NCBI RefSeq assembly: GCF_001552275.1
Contig: NZ_BCQW01000005.1
Location: 62,001-126,000, forward strand
Reading direction: 5' to 3'
DNA from: Amphibacillus sediminis NBRC 103570
GTDB lineage: Bacteria; Bacillota; Bacilli; Bacillales; Amphibacillaceae
Length of the DNA stretch: 64,000 nucleotides
In this document: positions 53,359-62,585 of the stretch, piece after piece
Numbering within the stretch: position 1 is the first letter of the stretch
Layout of the letters: the number at the start of each line of letters is the position of its first letter
Position numbers and translations under genes: made by a program
Notes under the pieces: generated by a model
Seen by the model: only the letters and a program-made list of their open reading frames with translations
Told to the model about the DNA's origin: nothing
Database searches by the model: none

Positions 53359-55314
53359 ATGGATAAATTGAACTCCCGTATTATTATAATCTTGCGCGAA
53401 CTAATGGCGTCAAACAAACCGATAACGAGTGACTATTTGGCACACATCCTTGATGTAACGTCAAGGACGGTTCGTGACGATATTAAAGTACTCGACCATT
53501 CACTACAACACCATGGTGCCAAAGTTAAATCAATACGTGGTACAGGCTATCAATTAGTGATCAATGACGACCAACGCTTTAGAAATTATTTGAATCAGCT
53601 TTTGGATAATGATAGTCATAACGAGGCAGTGTTAGACTCACCGGATGCTCGTGTTAACTATTTAGTTAAACGTTTTTTACTAGCAGAGGATTATTTAAAG
53701 CTTGATGATCTATGTGATGAAATGCATATAAGTAAATCAACAATTCAGAGCGACTTACGGGGGGTGAAGAAAATACTTGGCAAGCATGAGATTCACTTAG
53801 ATAAAAAGCCTAATTATGGTCTAAAAGCAACTGGCAGTGAAGTCAAGCTACGCTTTGCTATGTCTGAATATATTTTTGATCGTAGTGAATCAGGCTCAAG
53901 CGCTATTTGGCATGATCAATTGACACTAATCACTGGTGCAACAAAGGAACAGTTGGATCAAATCTGGTCAGTAATTATTCATCAAATCAAACAACATAAC
54001 ATCTCATTAGCTGATATCGCCATTAACAACTTATTTATCCATATCGTTATTGCCTATAGAAGAATCGAAAGTGGCCACCATGTATCACTTATTAATCAAG
54101 ATATAAATGAAATTACAAAACAAAAAGAATATAAAGTAGCACAAAATATCGTAGCTGCTACCGAGCAAATACTTAATGTTAGCTTTCCACCTGTTGAAGT
54201 GGCTTACATTGCTATCCATTTACTCGGGACCAAAATGGTCAGCCAGACTAACATGAGCGAAACCGAGCTCGAAAATATTATGGAGAAACAAATTCAAACC
54301 ATGACAGCCAAAATATTAGAAGCGATCGAAGCCAAAATGCATCTCGGTATTCGACATGACAAGGAGCTGATCATTGGTTTAGGACTACATTTAAAACCTG
54401 CAATCAATCGCTATAAATATGGGATGAATGTTCGAAACCCAATGCTCAATGATATCAAGCTAAACTATCCGCTCGCTTTTGAAGCAGCTATAGTTGCAGG
54501 TATGGTACTTGAAGAGGAAATGAATGTCGAAATAGACGAAAGTGAAATTGGCTATATCGCCTTGCATATTGGGGCTGCAATTGAACGTAAAAAATTACAA
54601 ACAGGACCAATGCGTTGTTTTATTGTCTGTGCTTCTGGTCTTGGTAGTGCTCATCTCATTAAATATAAGCTAAAATCTGTTTTTGGTTCACGAATTGAGA
54701 TTCTAGGAACGACTGAGTTTTATAAACTAAAACAAATACCATTTGATCAGACGGACTTTATCGTTAGCTCTGTTCCAATTAATGAGGATATTCCTGTTCC
54801 GGTTATTGAAGTTAATGCGATCTTGGCAGAAAAAGATATTCAAAAAATTGAAGCATTTGTTGAGGAAGATATTAATAGTGTCTTTGACTACATTAGAGAG
54901 GAGTTACTATTTTTAAATAAAGGCTTTCAGTCTAAGGAATCGGTACTTTCTTTTCTTGTAAACCAAATTAGCCTTAAAATAGATCTACCTGATCACTACT
55001 TAGACCTTATTTATGAACGAGAAGAAATTGCGCCAACAGCGTATGGTAATTTGATAGCCATACCACATCCGATTACAGCTCAAACCAATCAGACATTCTT
55101 AACCATCTGCACATTAAAAAGGCCGATTGATTGGGCAGGCAAACGCGTTCAATTTATCTGTTTACTTAATGTCGAAAAGGACAGTAAAGAAGACTTACAA
55201 AACATGTATGAGATGCTAGGCAAAATGGTTGATAACGCTAATCTGATTCAGCAGCTTATTCAGTGTCAAAATTATCGAGATTTTATCAACACGCTCATTA
55301 CCCATAATCAGTAA
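53359..55314 (+). CDS. LicR/ManR-type PRD transcriptional regulator
   Basis: 651 aa multidomain PTS-controlled activator. Two N-terminal helix-turn-helix parts (ITSDYLAHILDVTSRTVRDD at about 20; LDDLCDEMHISKSTIQSDLR at about 115). PRD domains span about 185-405, with phosphorylatable His in VEVAYIAIHLLG and IGYIALHIGAAIE. A EIIB-like domain at about 415-500 has Cys in CFIVCASGLGSAH, and a EIIA-like domain at about 515-650 has His in IAIPHPIT. This is the LicR order. It probably activates the upstream lic operon when the PTS is transporting and unphosphorylated EIIA/EIIB relieve inhibition. Own promoter region of 236 bp. Confidence 0.9.
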   Translation: MDKLNSRIIIILRELMASNKPITSDYLAHILDVTSRTVRDDIKVLDHSLQHHGAKVKSIRGTGYQLVINDDQRFRNYLNQLLDNDSHNEAVLDSPDARVNYLVKRFLLAEDYLKLDDLCDEMHISKSTIQSDLRGVKKILGKHEIHLDKKPNYGLKATGSEVKLRFAMSEYIFDRSESGSSAIWHDQLTLITGATKEQLDQIWSVIIHQIKQHNISLADIAINNLFIHIVIAYRRIESGHHVSLINQDINEITKQKEYKVAQNIVAATEQILNVSFPPVEVAYIAIHLLGTKMVSQTNMSETELENIMEKQIQTMTAKILEAIEAKMHLGIRHDKELIIGLGLHLKPAINRYKYGMNVRNPMLNDIKLNYPLAFEAAIVAGMVLEEEMNVEIDESEIGYIALHIGAAIERKKLQTGPMRCFIVCASGLGSAHLIKYKLKSVFGSRIEILGTTEFYKLKQIPFDQTDFIVSSVPINEDIPVPVIEVNAILAEKDIQKIEAFVEEDINSVFDYIREELLFLNKGFQSKESVLSFLVNQISLKIDLPDHYLDLIYEREEIAPTAYGNLIAIPHPITAQTNQTFLTICTLKRPIDWAGKRVQFICLLNVEKDSKEDLQNMYEMLGKMVDNANLIQQLIQCQNYRDFINTLITHNQ

Positions 55315-55713
55315 TATTTCAGCACGACAATAACAAGTACCGAACATCAGCAAACTCCTATTAGATAGCTATTGCGCCATACCTAATTGTCAAAACGGAA
55401 TGTGGCGTGCCGATGATGTTATCTAGGTTTAGCTACTTCTTAGAATTCAATGATTTCTCGAAATCTTGAGACTGCTAAAAAAAGCGAGCGGTTTCACTTA
55501 GTGAAATCCAATAGTCTTTCCAAAGGTACTGTAAAATTGTTATCAATACAATATTCATAACAATTTCTAGTAAATTAATGATAGAATTAGGTGTACAGTA
55601 AAAGCATGAATGATTTAATAGATTTAAAGGCCATCGATTAAAAGGCAGCATGGCAGGAGGAATGATCCAGCCAGTTCTTCTTGCCGAAAAAATGAGTTAG
55701 AGGAGGTAAACGG
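55315..55713. other. 399-bp region upstream of the ROK kinase
   Basis: Contains AAATTGTTAT and ATAACAATTT (55534-55543 and 55557-55566), a 10-bp dyad with 13-bp spacing that could be an operator, with TAGAAT at about 55581 as a possible -10. A TTTCACTTAGTGAAA dyad lies at about 55493. No coding frame beyond a dozen codons. Confidence 0.4.
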
Positions 55714-56628
55714 TTGTACGCAATTGGGATTGATATTGGAGGGACAAAGGTAGCTATAGCAATTGTTAATCAGTCTGGCCAAATAATAAGTCAGGACAAA
55801 CTGGCAACAGACCTAAGCATTGCACCTGTCCAGATGATTGAACGTATTAATCTGGCTGTAGAGCAACAGCTAGCAACCTACTCGATAGATCGAGATCAAA
55901 TAGCAGGGATCGGTATTGGCGCACCAGGCCCCTTAAATAGTAAAGAAGGCATTATCACTAGCCCGCCAAATTTAAAGAATTGGATCAATATTCCGATTGT
56001 TGAGCAAATAAAGCAATTTTTCAAGTTACCCGTTCGATTAGAAAATGACGCAAATGCCGCTGCCCTGGCAGAAAAATGGCTTGGTGCTGCACAGGCTAAT
56101 CATGATTTTATTTATATGACGATAAGTACGGGTATTGGTGCCGGTATTTATGCCAACGGACAATTAATTACAGGATCAAGAGGTAATGCAGGTGATTTTG
56201 GTCATACCGTTATTGATCCAAGCTTTGGTCAGTGTATTTGCGGGCAATATGGCTGCTTAGAGCATATCGCATCTGGAACAGCTATCGCAAGAAAGGGAAC
56301 AGAGCTAGCAGGTGTTCAGCTTTCAACTGCAGAAGTATTTGCTCGTTATCAGCAAAACGATCCCATCTTAACCCCTTTCATTGAAAGTGTTATTCGTGTA
56401 CTTGGGATAGCTTGCACCACATTGATAAACACCTTTGATCCAGAAAAAATTGTTATAGGTGGTGGTGTATCAAAGGTTGGTGATGTGTTATTTAAAGGAA
56501 TGAAGCAATATGTCCGTAAATATGCATTAAATCCCGAGGGGCGCGAAACAGCTATTGTTCCTGCTTTACTAGATCAAAATGCTGGCGTAATTGGTGCTGC
56601 TGCACTTTTCTTTCAACAAACAAATTGA
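55714..56628 (+). CDS. ROK-family sugar kinase (glucokinase/fructokinase/mannokinase-like)
   Basis: 304 aa from TTG 55714 with GAGGAGG eight bases upstream. N-terminal phosphate motif MYAIGIDIGGTKVAIA; catalytic NDANAAALAEKW; ROK zinc motif GHTVIDPSFGQCICGQYGCLE (three Cys and one His). Phosphorylates free hexose in the cytoplasm. In this setting the glucose freed by the mannosylglucose phosphorylase and GH1 enzyme, or mannose from beta-mannosidase, would be the substrates; followed by manA, mannose is attractive but unproven. 21 bp before manA, same operon. Confidence 0.9.
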   Translation: MYAIGIDIGGTKVAIAIVNQSGQIISQDKLATDLSIAPVQMIERINLAVEQQLATYSIDRDQIAGIGIGAPGPLNSKEGIITSPPNLKNWINIPIVEQIKQFFKLPVRLENDANAAALAEKWLGAAQANHDFIYMTISTGIGAGIYANGQLITGSRGNAGDFGHTVIDPSFGQCICGQYGCLEHIASGTAIARKGTELAGVQLSTAEVFARYQQNDPILTPFIESVIRVLGIACTTLINTFDPEKIVIGGGVSKVGDVLFKGMKQYVRKYALNPEGRETAIVPALLDQNAGVIGAAALFFQQTN

Positions 56629-56649
56629 TCGCATCATTAAGGAGGAGAA

Positions 56650-57609
56650 TTGATGTATACTGAACCGATTTTTTTATCACCTGTGTTCCAAGAGCGAATT
56701 TGGGGTGGAAATAAGCTTAGCTCACTCTTTAACTACAAGATACCGAACGATTCAATTGGAGAAGCTTGGGTTATCTCCGCCCACGAAAACGGACCTAGCC
56801 AAATTTTGAATGGACCGCTTGCCGGACAAACATTGTTAGACGCATGGGAAAAACAGCCACAACTTTTTAATAAAAGAACGGGGGCTAACGAAGCTTACCC
56901 GCTATTAGTCAAAATACTTGATGCCGCTCGTGATCTATCCGTACAGGTCCATCCGGACGATACATATGCTCAAGAAGTAGAAGGGCAGCCCTATGGTAAA
57001 ACTGAATGTTGGTATGTCCTTCAAGCAGAGCCAGATGCAGAAATTGTTTTCGGTCATCATGCCCCGAACCAAGAGACATTTGCAACAATGGCGCGTCAGG
57101 GAGAATGGGATGCTTTGTTGCGTCGAATTTCAGTACAAGCTGGCGATTTTATCTACGTTCCTAGTGGCAGTATTCATGCGATTGGAAAAGGAATTGTGAT
57201 TTTAGAAACTCAACAAAGCTCTGATATTACCTATCGTGTCTATGATTATGATCGCACAGATGACCAAGGCCAGAAACGCGAGTTACACCTTGAGGCATCA
57301 ATAGAAGTGACTACAGCCCCTCATCAAGATCCAAAAATTAACCAAACCGAAACGACTGTTGATGATTTAACGATTAAAAAATTAGTGGAAGAACAGTACT
57401 TTACCGTTTACCATTGGATACTAGATGGTAGCGTTAGCCTAAATCGGGAAGCTGATTTTGTTCAGCTAAGTGTGATCAACGGTAGTGCTAAGCTAATCTT
57501 AAATGAACAAAGCTTTTCAATAAAAAAAGGCGACCATTTTATTATCCCAGCCACTGTTGATCGTTATCAATTAGTGGGGGAAGCTGAATTAGTTGTCTCA
57601 CATCCCTAG
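56650..57609 (+). CDS. manA: mannose-6-phosphate isomerase, class I
   Basis: 319 aa, the short Bacillus-type phosphomannose isomerase. Start EPIFLSPVFQERIWGGNKLS. Zinc ligands in LSVQVHPDD and GKTECWYVL, then FIYVPSGSIHAIGKG with the catalytic loop. Interconverts mannose-6-phosphate and fructose-6-phosphate, linking the mannan products to glycolysis; mannose-1-phosphate from the GH130 enzymes would first need a phosphomannomutase, not present in this window. The ribosome binding site AAGGAGGAG is excellent. Confidence 0.94.
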   Translation: MMYTEPIFLSPVFQERIWGGNKLSSLFNYKIPNDSIGEAWVISAHENGPSQILNGPLAGQTLLDAWEKQPQLFNKRTGANEAYPLLVKILDAARDLSVQVHPDDTYAQEVEGQPYGKTECWYVLQAEPDAEIVFGHHAPNQETFATMARQGEWDALLRRISVQAGDFIYVPSGSIHAIGKGIVILETQQSSDITYRVYDYDRTDDQGQKRELHLEASIEVTTAPHQDPKINQTETTVDDLTIKKLVEEQYFTVYHWILDGSVSLNREADFVQLSVINGSAKLILNEQSFSIKKGDHFIIPATVDRYQLVGEAELVVSHP

Positions 57610-57655
57610 TATACCAGCAGTTTGAATAGCCTAAGGCTAGTTCTGATAACAGTTC

Positions 57656-57695
57656 AGGCATGAGTTCAGTTTTGGTCTCTGAACTCATGCCTTTT
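57656..57695 (+). terminator. Rho-independent terminator after manA
   Basis: AGGCATGAGTTCAG-tttggt region-CTGAACTCATGCCT, a perfect 14-bp stem followed by TTTT. Confidence 0.9.
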
Positions 57696-57697
57696 AA

Positions 57698-57781
57698 ATC
57701 AAATGCATCTTGGTGATTTGCCCAGATTTTATCGAGCATCGTTAGATCAATTCCCTCTGAAAGCCTGTTGCATCCAGCGAT
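57698..57781 (+). repeat. Dispersed repeat family A, fragment A10 (left half)
   Basis: ATCAAATGCATCTTGGTGAT, TTTATCGAGC with a degraded right hairpin arm, and TGTTGCATCC; the right half is missing. Confidence 0.7.
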
Positions 57782-57920
57782 ATCAATCACCTCTCCTCCA
57801 TGTTACCGCCGGATTTAATTTAAACAAGAAATGATCCTAATTATAAACGAGATATCATTACGACATTGATCTAGATTATCAACCAGAATGAGCTCTCAAT
57901 TGCTAGTGGTTCAATAATTT

Positions 57921-58172
57921 AATCGCAGTATAACTGGCTGGAGCTGCGATTACTTGCCCCATCGAAGGGCTTTTTGTAAGACTCCCACTTTAAGAAATAA
58001 GGGAACACGTTATGTCTAAGTGGGGAATCCAACAGCCAGTAACGGCCCGATTGGTTCAACTAACGTTCAGTGTGGGGAGAGAGGAAGCTGACTAAGTTCG
58101 TGACGTCATGTCGCAATGTCTACACGAGCACATCCTATGCGTCGAAACCCCCACTGAACGAAGTTTCCTTTA
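57921..58172 (-). repeat. Dispersed repeat family B, copy B8 (full length)
   Basis: About 252 bp in reverse orientation, AATCGCAGTATAACTGGCTG to ACGAAGTTTCCTTTA. The GTTCAGTGTGGGG arm has one inserted base, and the AAAGCCC tract has one extra A compared with the other copies. Confidence 0.88.
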
Positions 58173-58192
58173 TAGCCTGACAAACTTTCTAT

Positions 58193-58888
58193 TTAGCTAT
58201 CGATCATTTTCAATAATTCGATATCCTCTATAAAAATTCCCCTATGACCATATTGCGTTAAATATCCATTTTTTTCTAATTTTGATAACGTTCTACTAAT
58301 TGTTTCAGGAGAAGTGCCCAGATAGGCAGCCAAGTTTTTTTTGGACATAGGTAAATAAATCGTGGCTTGCTTTTGATTAGCTGGCACTAGTGTTAGAAGG
58401 AAACGTAGCAGTCTTGCTTGAATGGTTTCAGTGGCCACGCGTAAATTTTTCTGTTCGGACTCCTCTAGCCTTCTCGCTAATCCTCTTAAAAGCTGTAATG
58501 ATATAGCTGGATATTTGATTAACAATGCCCGTAGATCAGTCCGAGCAATTTTACAAATTTGTGAAGCTTCTATCACTTCGGCAAACGATTCATGCTTATT
58601 TTCTAAAAAAAGGGCTAACTCACCTGTGAAATCACCCGGCGATAACAATCGAATGAGCTGCTCCCTTCCCGAATCTGATAACCGATATAGTCGAACTTTC
58701 CCAGTATGAATAATATACAATGCATCTGATTGATCGCCCGCATGAAAGAGATGTGTTCCCGCAGGGTAATGTGCAGAATGAACGGTTGTCATCACATCTG
58801 TTAATTGATTTGGAGCTAAATGATTAAATAGCGGAACAATTCGTACACAGTTCTGAAGCGAACCATTCTTAGTGTGTTGACCTCCCAC
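58193..58888 (-). CDS. Crp/Fnr-family regulator, FLP-like with possible dithiol switch
   Basis: 231 aa from GTG 58888, GGGGGAGG upstream. cNMP-binding-like jelly roll at about 20-140 (SDALYIIHTGKVRLYRLS, SPGDFTGELALFLENK) and a Crp-type winged helix at about 160-225 (MSKKNLAAYLGTSPETISRT). No Fe-S cysteine cluster as in Fnr. Instead two cysteines, C14 and C112, are present. Their spacing matches the FLP proteins of Lactobacillus and Lactococcus, in which an equivalent pair forms a redox-sensitive disulfide. Next to the metal ATPase and HMA chaperone genes in the same direction, so it may control metal or oxidative-stress export. Confidence 0.87.
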   Translation of the reverse strand: MGGQHTKNGSLQNCVRIVPLFNHLAPNQLTDVMTTVHSAHYPAGTHLFHAGDQSDALYIIHTGKVRLYRLSDSGREQLIRLLSPGDFTGELALFLENKHESFAEVIEASQICKIARTDLRALLIKYPAISLQLLRGLARRLEESEQKNLRVATETIQARLLRFLLTLVPANQKQATIYLPMSKKNLAAYLGTSPETISRTLSKLEKNGYLTQYGHRGIFIEDIELLKMIDS

Positions 58889-58904
58889 CTAACCTCCCCC
58901 TTAT

Positions 58905-59034
58905 ATCAAATGCGCCTTAGCATATTTGCGCTCATATTTTATCGAGCTTCGCTCAATAATTTCCTCTGAATATATAATACTATGCATTTATCTCCCCCAC
59001 ATAGCAGCGAGAGACTTCTGCTTAATGAAGTTAA
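58905..59034 (+). repeat. Dispersed repeat family A, copy A11, overlapping the ATPase 3' end
   Basis: ATCAAATGCGCCTTAGCATA, TTTTATCGAGCTTCGCTCAATAA, and the right end GAGACTTCTGCTTAATGAAG TTAAA. The middle is degraded. The stop and last 15 codons of the P-type ATPase on the opposite strand lie within it. Confidence 0.82.
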
Positions 59035-60874
59035 AGCGTATTAAGCGCATGCCATTTGCAATCACGATTAATACACTCGCTTCATGAATAAGCATTCCAG
59101 AAGCTAAATGAATCGAGCCAGTTAAGACCCCGACTAATAAGATGATGACCGTTAATAATGCAACTGCAATATTCTGTCTACGATTGCGTACTGTCTGTTT
59201 GGCTAACTGATAGGCATGGACAAGTTGAGCTAGATTATCAGCCATCAAAACCACATCAGAGCTTTCAACCGCCACATCTGTACCATTGATTCCCATGGCA
59301 ACGCCAATATCAGATAAAGCTAAGGCAGGAGCATCATTAATTCCATCCCCAACCATCACAACACGGTGCCCCTCAATTTGGACATTCTTGATATACTCCA
59401 TTTTTTCATTAGGCATCAATTCTGCATGAACATGATCAATGCCCAACTGATTTGCTACAGTCGATGCTGTTCGCTTATTATCTCCAGTTAACATGACTAT
59501 TTGATTCGCTCCTTGTCGCTTCAATTGTGTCATCACTTTACGCGCTTCCGGTCTGACCTGATCAGCTATCATAATCAAACCTAGAATGTCGTGATTTTTA
59601 GCAACAAAGATAACCGTTTGACCATTAGCTTCTTCCCGTTCATAATCAAAAGCCAGCTGATTCATTTGAATACCTGACTCGCTTAGCAATTGACGATTTC
59701 CAATCATCCAACACTCTCCATTTATTATAGCATGAAGACCTCTCCCTTTAATCAGATCAACTTGAGTAAAAGCGTTCAGGTTTAAATCTCTTCTTTTAGC
59801 CTCGTGAACAATTGCTCTCCCAATATGATGCTCTGATGCTTGCTCAATCCCAGCTACGGTTGAAAGCCATTCATTTTCTGCTATCACTGTACTTAGGTTA
59901 AGCACTGACGTTACTTTAGGGTTACCAAGCGTCAATGTGCCTGTTTTATCAAAAACAAATATATCTGCCTGACTAAAACGATCCATTACCTCTCCACCCT
60001 TCAGTAATATGCCTCTCTTAGCCGCGTTCCCGATCCCAGCTACATTTGAAACTGGTGCACCAATTACTAAAGCGCCTGGGCAGGCTATTACTAAGAAAGT
60101 GATTGCGATATGCGTATTACGAGTTACAAGGTAAATAATAAGTGCAAGGACAACAATGGCTGGTGTATAGTATTGGGCAAAACGATTTAAAAAACGTTCC
60201 GTTTTGGATTTTGCATCCTGAGCTTCTTCTACTAATTCAATAATTTTAGCAAAGGCAGTCGACCCACCAACCTTTTCTGCCTTCATAAAGATAAAACCTG
60301 TATCTACAATCGTACCACTATAAACGTAGTCTCCACTTCTTTTTTTTACCGGTATACTTTCACCAGTCATCATCGCTTGATTAATCAACGCCTCACCCCG
60401 TACAATCGGTCCATCCACAGGTATTTTGCCACCGGAGCGCACAACGACCAGATCATTTACTTGAACGTGCTCAATCTCAATCGTCATTTCTCTCCCTTGC
60501 TTTAGAACGGTCGCATACTCAGGTGCACATTGAACTAAAGATCGGATAGAAGCACGTGTTTTGGCAAGCGTATGTGATTCTAAAAAGCTACCAAATAGAA
60601 ATAGAAACGTTACTACGGCTGATTCCATAAACTCACCAATAGCAAGAGCACCGATAACAGCAATGCTTACAAGTAGCTCAATGCTAGCTACTTTTAACTT
60701 AATAGCTTGAAAAGCTTGATCAAATATAGGAAGACTAGCTATACCAGTAGCTACCAGAAGCAGATAATTGGCTGCTGTATTTCTATTCATGATGGACAGA
60801 GCTACTGCTAAAACGATCCATAACCCAGCCGCTACCATTATTTTATTCTTATAGTGCTGAATCCTCTTTGACAT
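58988..60874 (-). CDS. P1B-type heavy-metal transporting ATPase with CPG motif
   Basis: 628 aa from ATG 60874, selected for GGGGGGGATAAG directly before it; a GTG at 60928 overlapping the HMA gene stop is the alternative. Actuator motif MMTGES (169-173), membrane metal motif C265-P-G in VIACPGALVIGAPVSN, phosphorylated D309 in VFDKTGTLT, and the hinge MVGDGINDAPAL. No metal-binding HMA domain in the protein itself; the adjacent gene supplies one. CPG in place of CPC/CPH/SPC makes metal choice unclear (Zn, Fe, Cu and others possible). Last 15 residues (FNFIKQKSLAAMWGR) are encoded by repeat A11, so the native tail was replaced. Confidence 0.9.
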   Translation of the reverse strand: MSKRIQHYKNKIMVAAGLWIVLAVALSIMNRNTAANYLLLVATGIASLPIFDQAFQAIKLKVASIELLVSIAVIGALAIGEFMESAVVTFLFLFGSFLESHTLAKTRASIRSLVQCAPEYATVLKQGREMTIEIEHVQVNDLVVVRSGGKIPVDGPIVRGEALINQAMMTGESIPVKKRSGDYVYSGTIVDTGFIFMKAEKVGGSTAFAKIIELVEEAQDAKSKTERFLNRFAQYYTPAIVVLALIIYLVTRNTHIAITFLVIACPGALVIGAPVSNVAGIGNAAKRGILLKGGEVMDRFSQADIFVFDKTGTLTLGNPKVTSVLNLSTVIAENEWLSTVAGIEQASEHHIGRAIVHEAKRRDLNLNAFTQVDLIKGRGLHAIINGECWMIGNRQLLSESGIQMNQLAFDYEREEANGQTVIFVAKNHDILGLIMIADQVRPEARKVMTQLKRQGANQIVMLTGDNKRTASTVANQLGIDHVHAELMPNEKMEYIKNVQIEGHRVVMVGDGINDAPALALSDIGVAMGINGTDVAVESSDVVLMADNLAQLVHAYQLAKQTVRNRRQNIAVALLTVIILLVGVLTGSIHLASGMLIHEASVLIVIANGMRLIRFNFIKQKSLAAMWGR

Positions 60875-60924
60875 CTTATCCCCCCCAATGCAGAGCACAA
60901 ACCATGATGATCGATGCTCTATCT

Positions 60925-61131
60925 TCACCTCACAACATATCCTAGTTGCTCAACAACGTGCTTAATCTCTGTCGTATTTGTATGACTTGCATCAAAGGTT
61001 ACTTTCACCTTACCTGCATTAAACTTAACTTGAACAGACTCAACACCAGGTATACGTAGTATCCCTGACTCAATCTTTCTGACACAGCTTGGGCAGCTTA
61101 GCTGTTCTATAGACAGTATCGTTGTTTCCAT
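60925..61131 (-). CDS. HMA-domain metal chaperone (CopZ-like)
   Basis: 68 aa, a single HMA ferredoxin-like domain. Metal-binding C13-P-S-C16 in SIEQLSCPSCVRKIESGIL (instead of the CxxC after Gly-Met of CopZ), then IPGVESVQVKFNAGKVKVTF. Likely hands metal to, or senses it for, the ATPase encoded next. GGAGGGACT ribosome binding region. First gene of the unit. Confidence 0.88.
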   Translation of the reverse strand: METTILSIEQLSCPSCVRKIESGILRIPGVESVQVKFNAGKVKVTFDASHTNTTEIKHVVEQLGYVVR

Positions 61132-61217
61132 TGGCAGTCCCTCCTTCTTCTTTGATTGTTTTAGTTTATCGAATAAAGTTTGAACAAAAATTGATCTCGG
61201 TCAATTTTTGGTTAAAA

Positions 61218-61390
61218 TAGAATCGTCTTAGCGTATTTGCGTTATCGAGCTTCGCTCGATAACATCTGCGGCATCCGCCGGAGGCATTACTTTAACTTGA
61301 TTCAGCTGGGGCTTGTATCCCGACTGAATAGAATAAATAGGGATTCATCTCTCCATTTATAGAAGTGGGAAACTTCTGCTGAATGAAGGA
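61218..61390 (+). repeat. Dispersed repeat family A, copy A12
   Basis: CGTCTTAGCGTATTTGCG, hairpin TTATCGAGCTTCGCTCGATAA (shortened flank), GGCATCCGCCGGAGGC, TTCAGCTGGGG, right block ATTTATAGAAGTGG and end CTGCTGAATGAAGG. 61391-61649 holds no gene; a TTTGTCC/GGACAG-type repeat near 61430-61455 is all that stands out. Confidence 0.85.
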
Positions 61391-61649
61391 CAAATAATAT
61401 TTAAGCATAATGACTTTAACAATTTTTTATTTGTCCGAAATAAGAATGGACAGACTTTTACACATCAGTAAAGGTCCTTTTAAGGTGGAAGTCTTTGGAT
61501 TTATAGGTTTTTATATTTCAACTTGGTTACAAAATTGGACAATCTCTTGATTAAATTTAGGTATTTAAGTATGGTATTAGTGGACTAACACGATTTATCT
61601 CTATTTAAGTAATATTTAGTTGAAATGACAGGAAAGGAGCACAAGCTAA

Positions 61650-62570
61650 ATGAGGCTAAAGAAGAAGAAATTTAAACCAAGGATGCTCACCTTTACACTT
61701 GTTTCAAATAAAACGAGTAATAAGATTAAACGGCTTTATTTTCCTCGATTCATACTTATACCTATCGTATTACTCGCTATTTCGCCGATTGTTCTCTTAA
61801 TCTATCATTTGTCATTAAACAGTTACTTAAAAATATCTAATCAATCTTTAACAGAACGGGTTGAGAACTTAAAAAATGATAAGGATGTTTTATTAGCAGA
61901 AGTTCAGGAGCTTGAAAGTGAACGCGACACGGTCTTAGAGCGTTATAGAGAATTAAACGAAATAGAAGAAAAGTTTCATCAATATATCATTGAATTACCA
62001 GACGAAGCACTGGGTGGTATTGAAATTCCTATCAATGATGAAGAGTTCGACGATCTCGACCTAGATGATACAGAGCTCATGATTAATTCAACAGTCTGGA
62101 TCGATCGCTATCTTAATGCTTTAGACAATATTGAGCAGCTCGACCAAAACCTCCAATCGATTCCATTCGGCTGGCCAACTGAGCCCAATACGATTACCTC
62201 ATCTTTTGGATCACGCAATGATCCATTCAATCGATCAAAGGCTTTTCATTCAGGGATTGATGTTAGGGGGGCGATTGGTACCCCTATTTACACACCAGCA
62301 AATGGGGTCGTCACCTTAGCCGAATCATCATATGGTGGATATGGTAAAACGATCAAGGTCGACCATGGCGGAAGATATGAAACACTCTTTGCCCATTTAT
62401 CTGAAATTAATGTAGAAGTTGGCGACATAGTGGAAAAGGGAGATATCATAGGGGCAATCGGAAGTACCGGTCGAAGCACTGGACCGCACCTTCACTACGA
62501 AGTACTTAAAGATGGAATCCCTGTAGATCCAGAGTATTACATAAATTTCTTCGCTACTGACCAAGAATAA
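61650..62570 (+). CDS. M23 family metallopeptidase with coiled coil, membrane anchored
   Basis: 306 aa. Basic N-terminus, one membrane helix at about 33-52 (FILIPIVLLAISPIVLLIYH), a coiled coil at about 60-110 (LTERVENLKNDKDVLLAEVQ), an acidic linker (about 128-145), and the M23 (LytM-type) endopeptidase domain from about 175. Zinc ligands H200-x3-D204 (FHSGIDVRG) and H282 in H280-L-H282-YE are complete, so it should be active on peptidoglycan cross-links. 15 bp before a bactofilin gene. The M23-bactofilin pair is widespread and linked to cell shape or localised wall remodelling. Confidence 0.92.
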   Translation: MRLKKKKFKPRMLTFTLVSNKTSNKIKRLYFPRFILIPIVLLAISPIVLLIYHLSLNSYLKISNQSLTERVENLKNDKDVLLAEVQELESERDTVLERYRELNEIEEKFHQYIIELPDEALGGIEIPINDEEFDDLDLDDTELMINSTVWIDRYLNALDNIEQLDQNLQSIPFGWPTEPNTITSSFGSRNDPFNRSKAFHSGIDVRGAIGTPIYTPANGVVTLAESSYGGYGKTIKVDHGGRYETLFAHLSEINVEVGDIVEKGDIIGAIGSTGRSTGPHLHYEVLKDGIPVDPEYYINFFATDQE

Positions 62571-62585
62571 GAGAGGGTTTTTACT

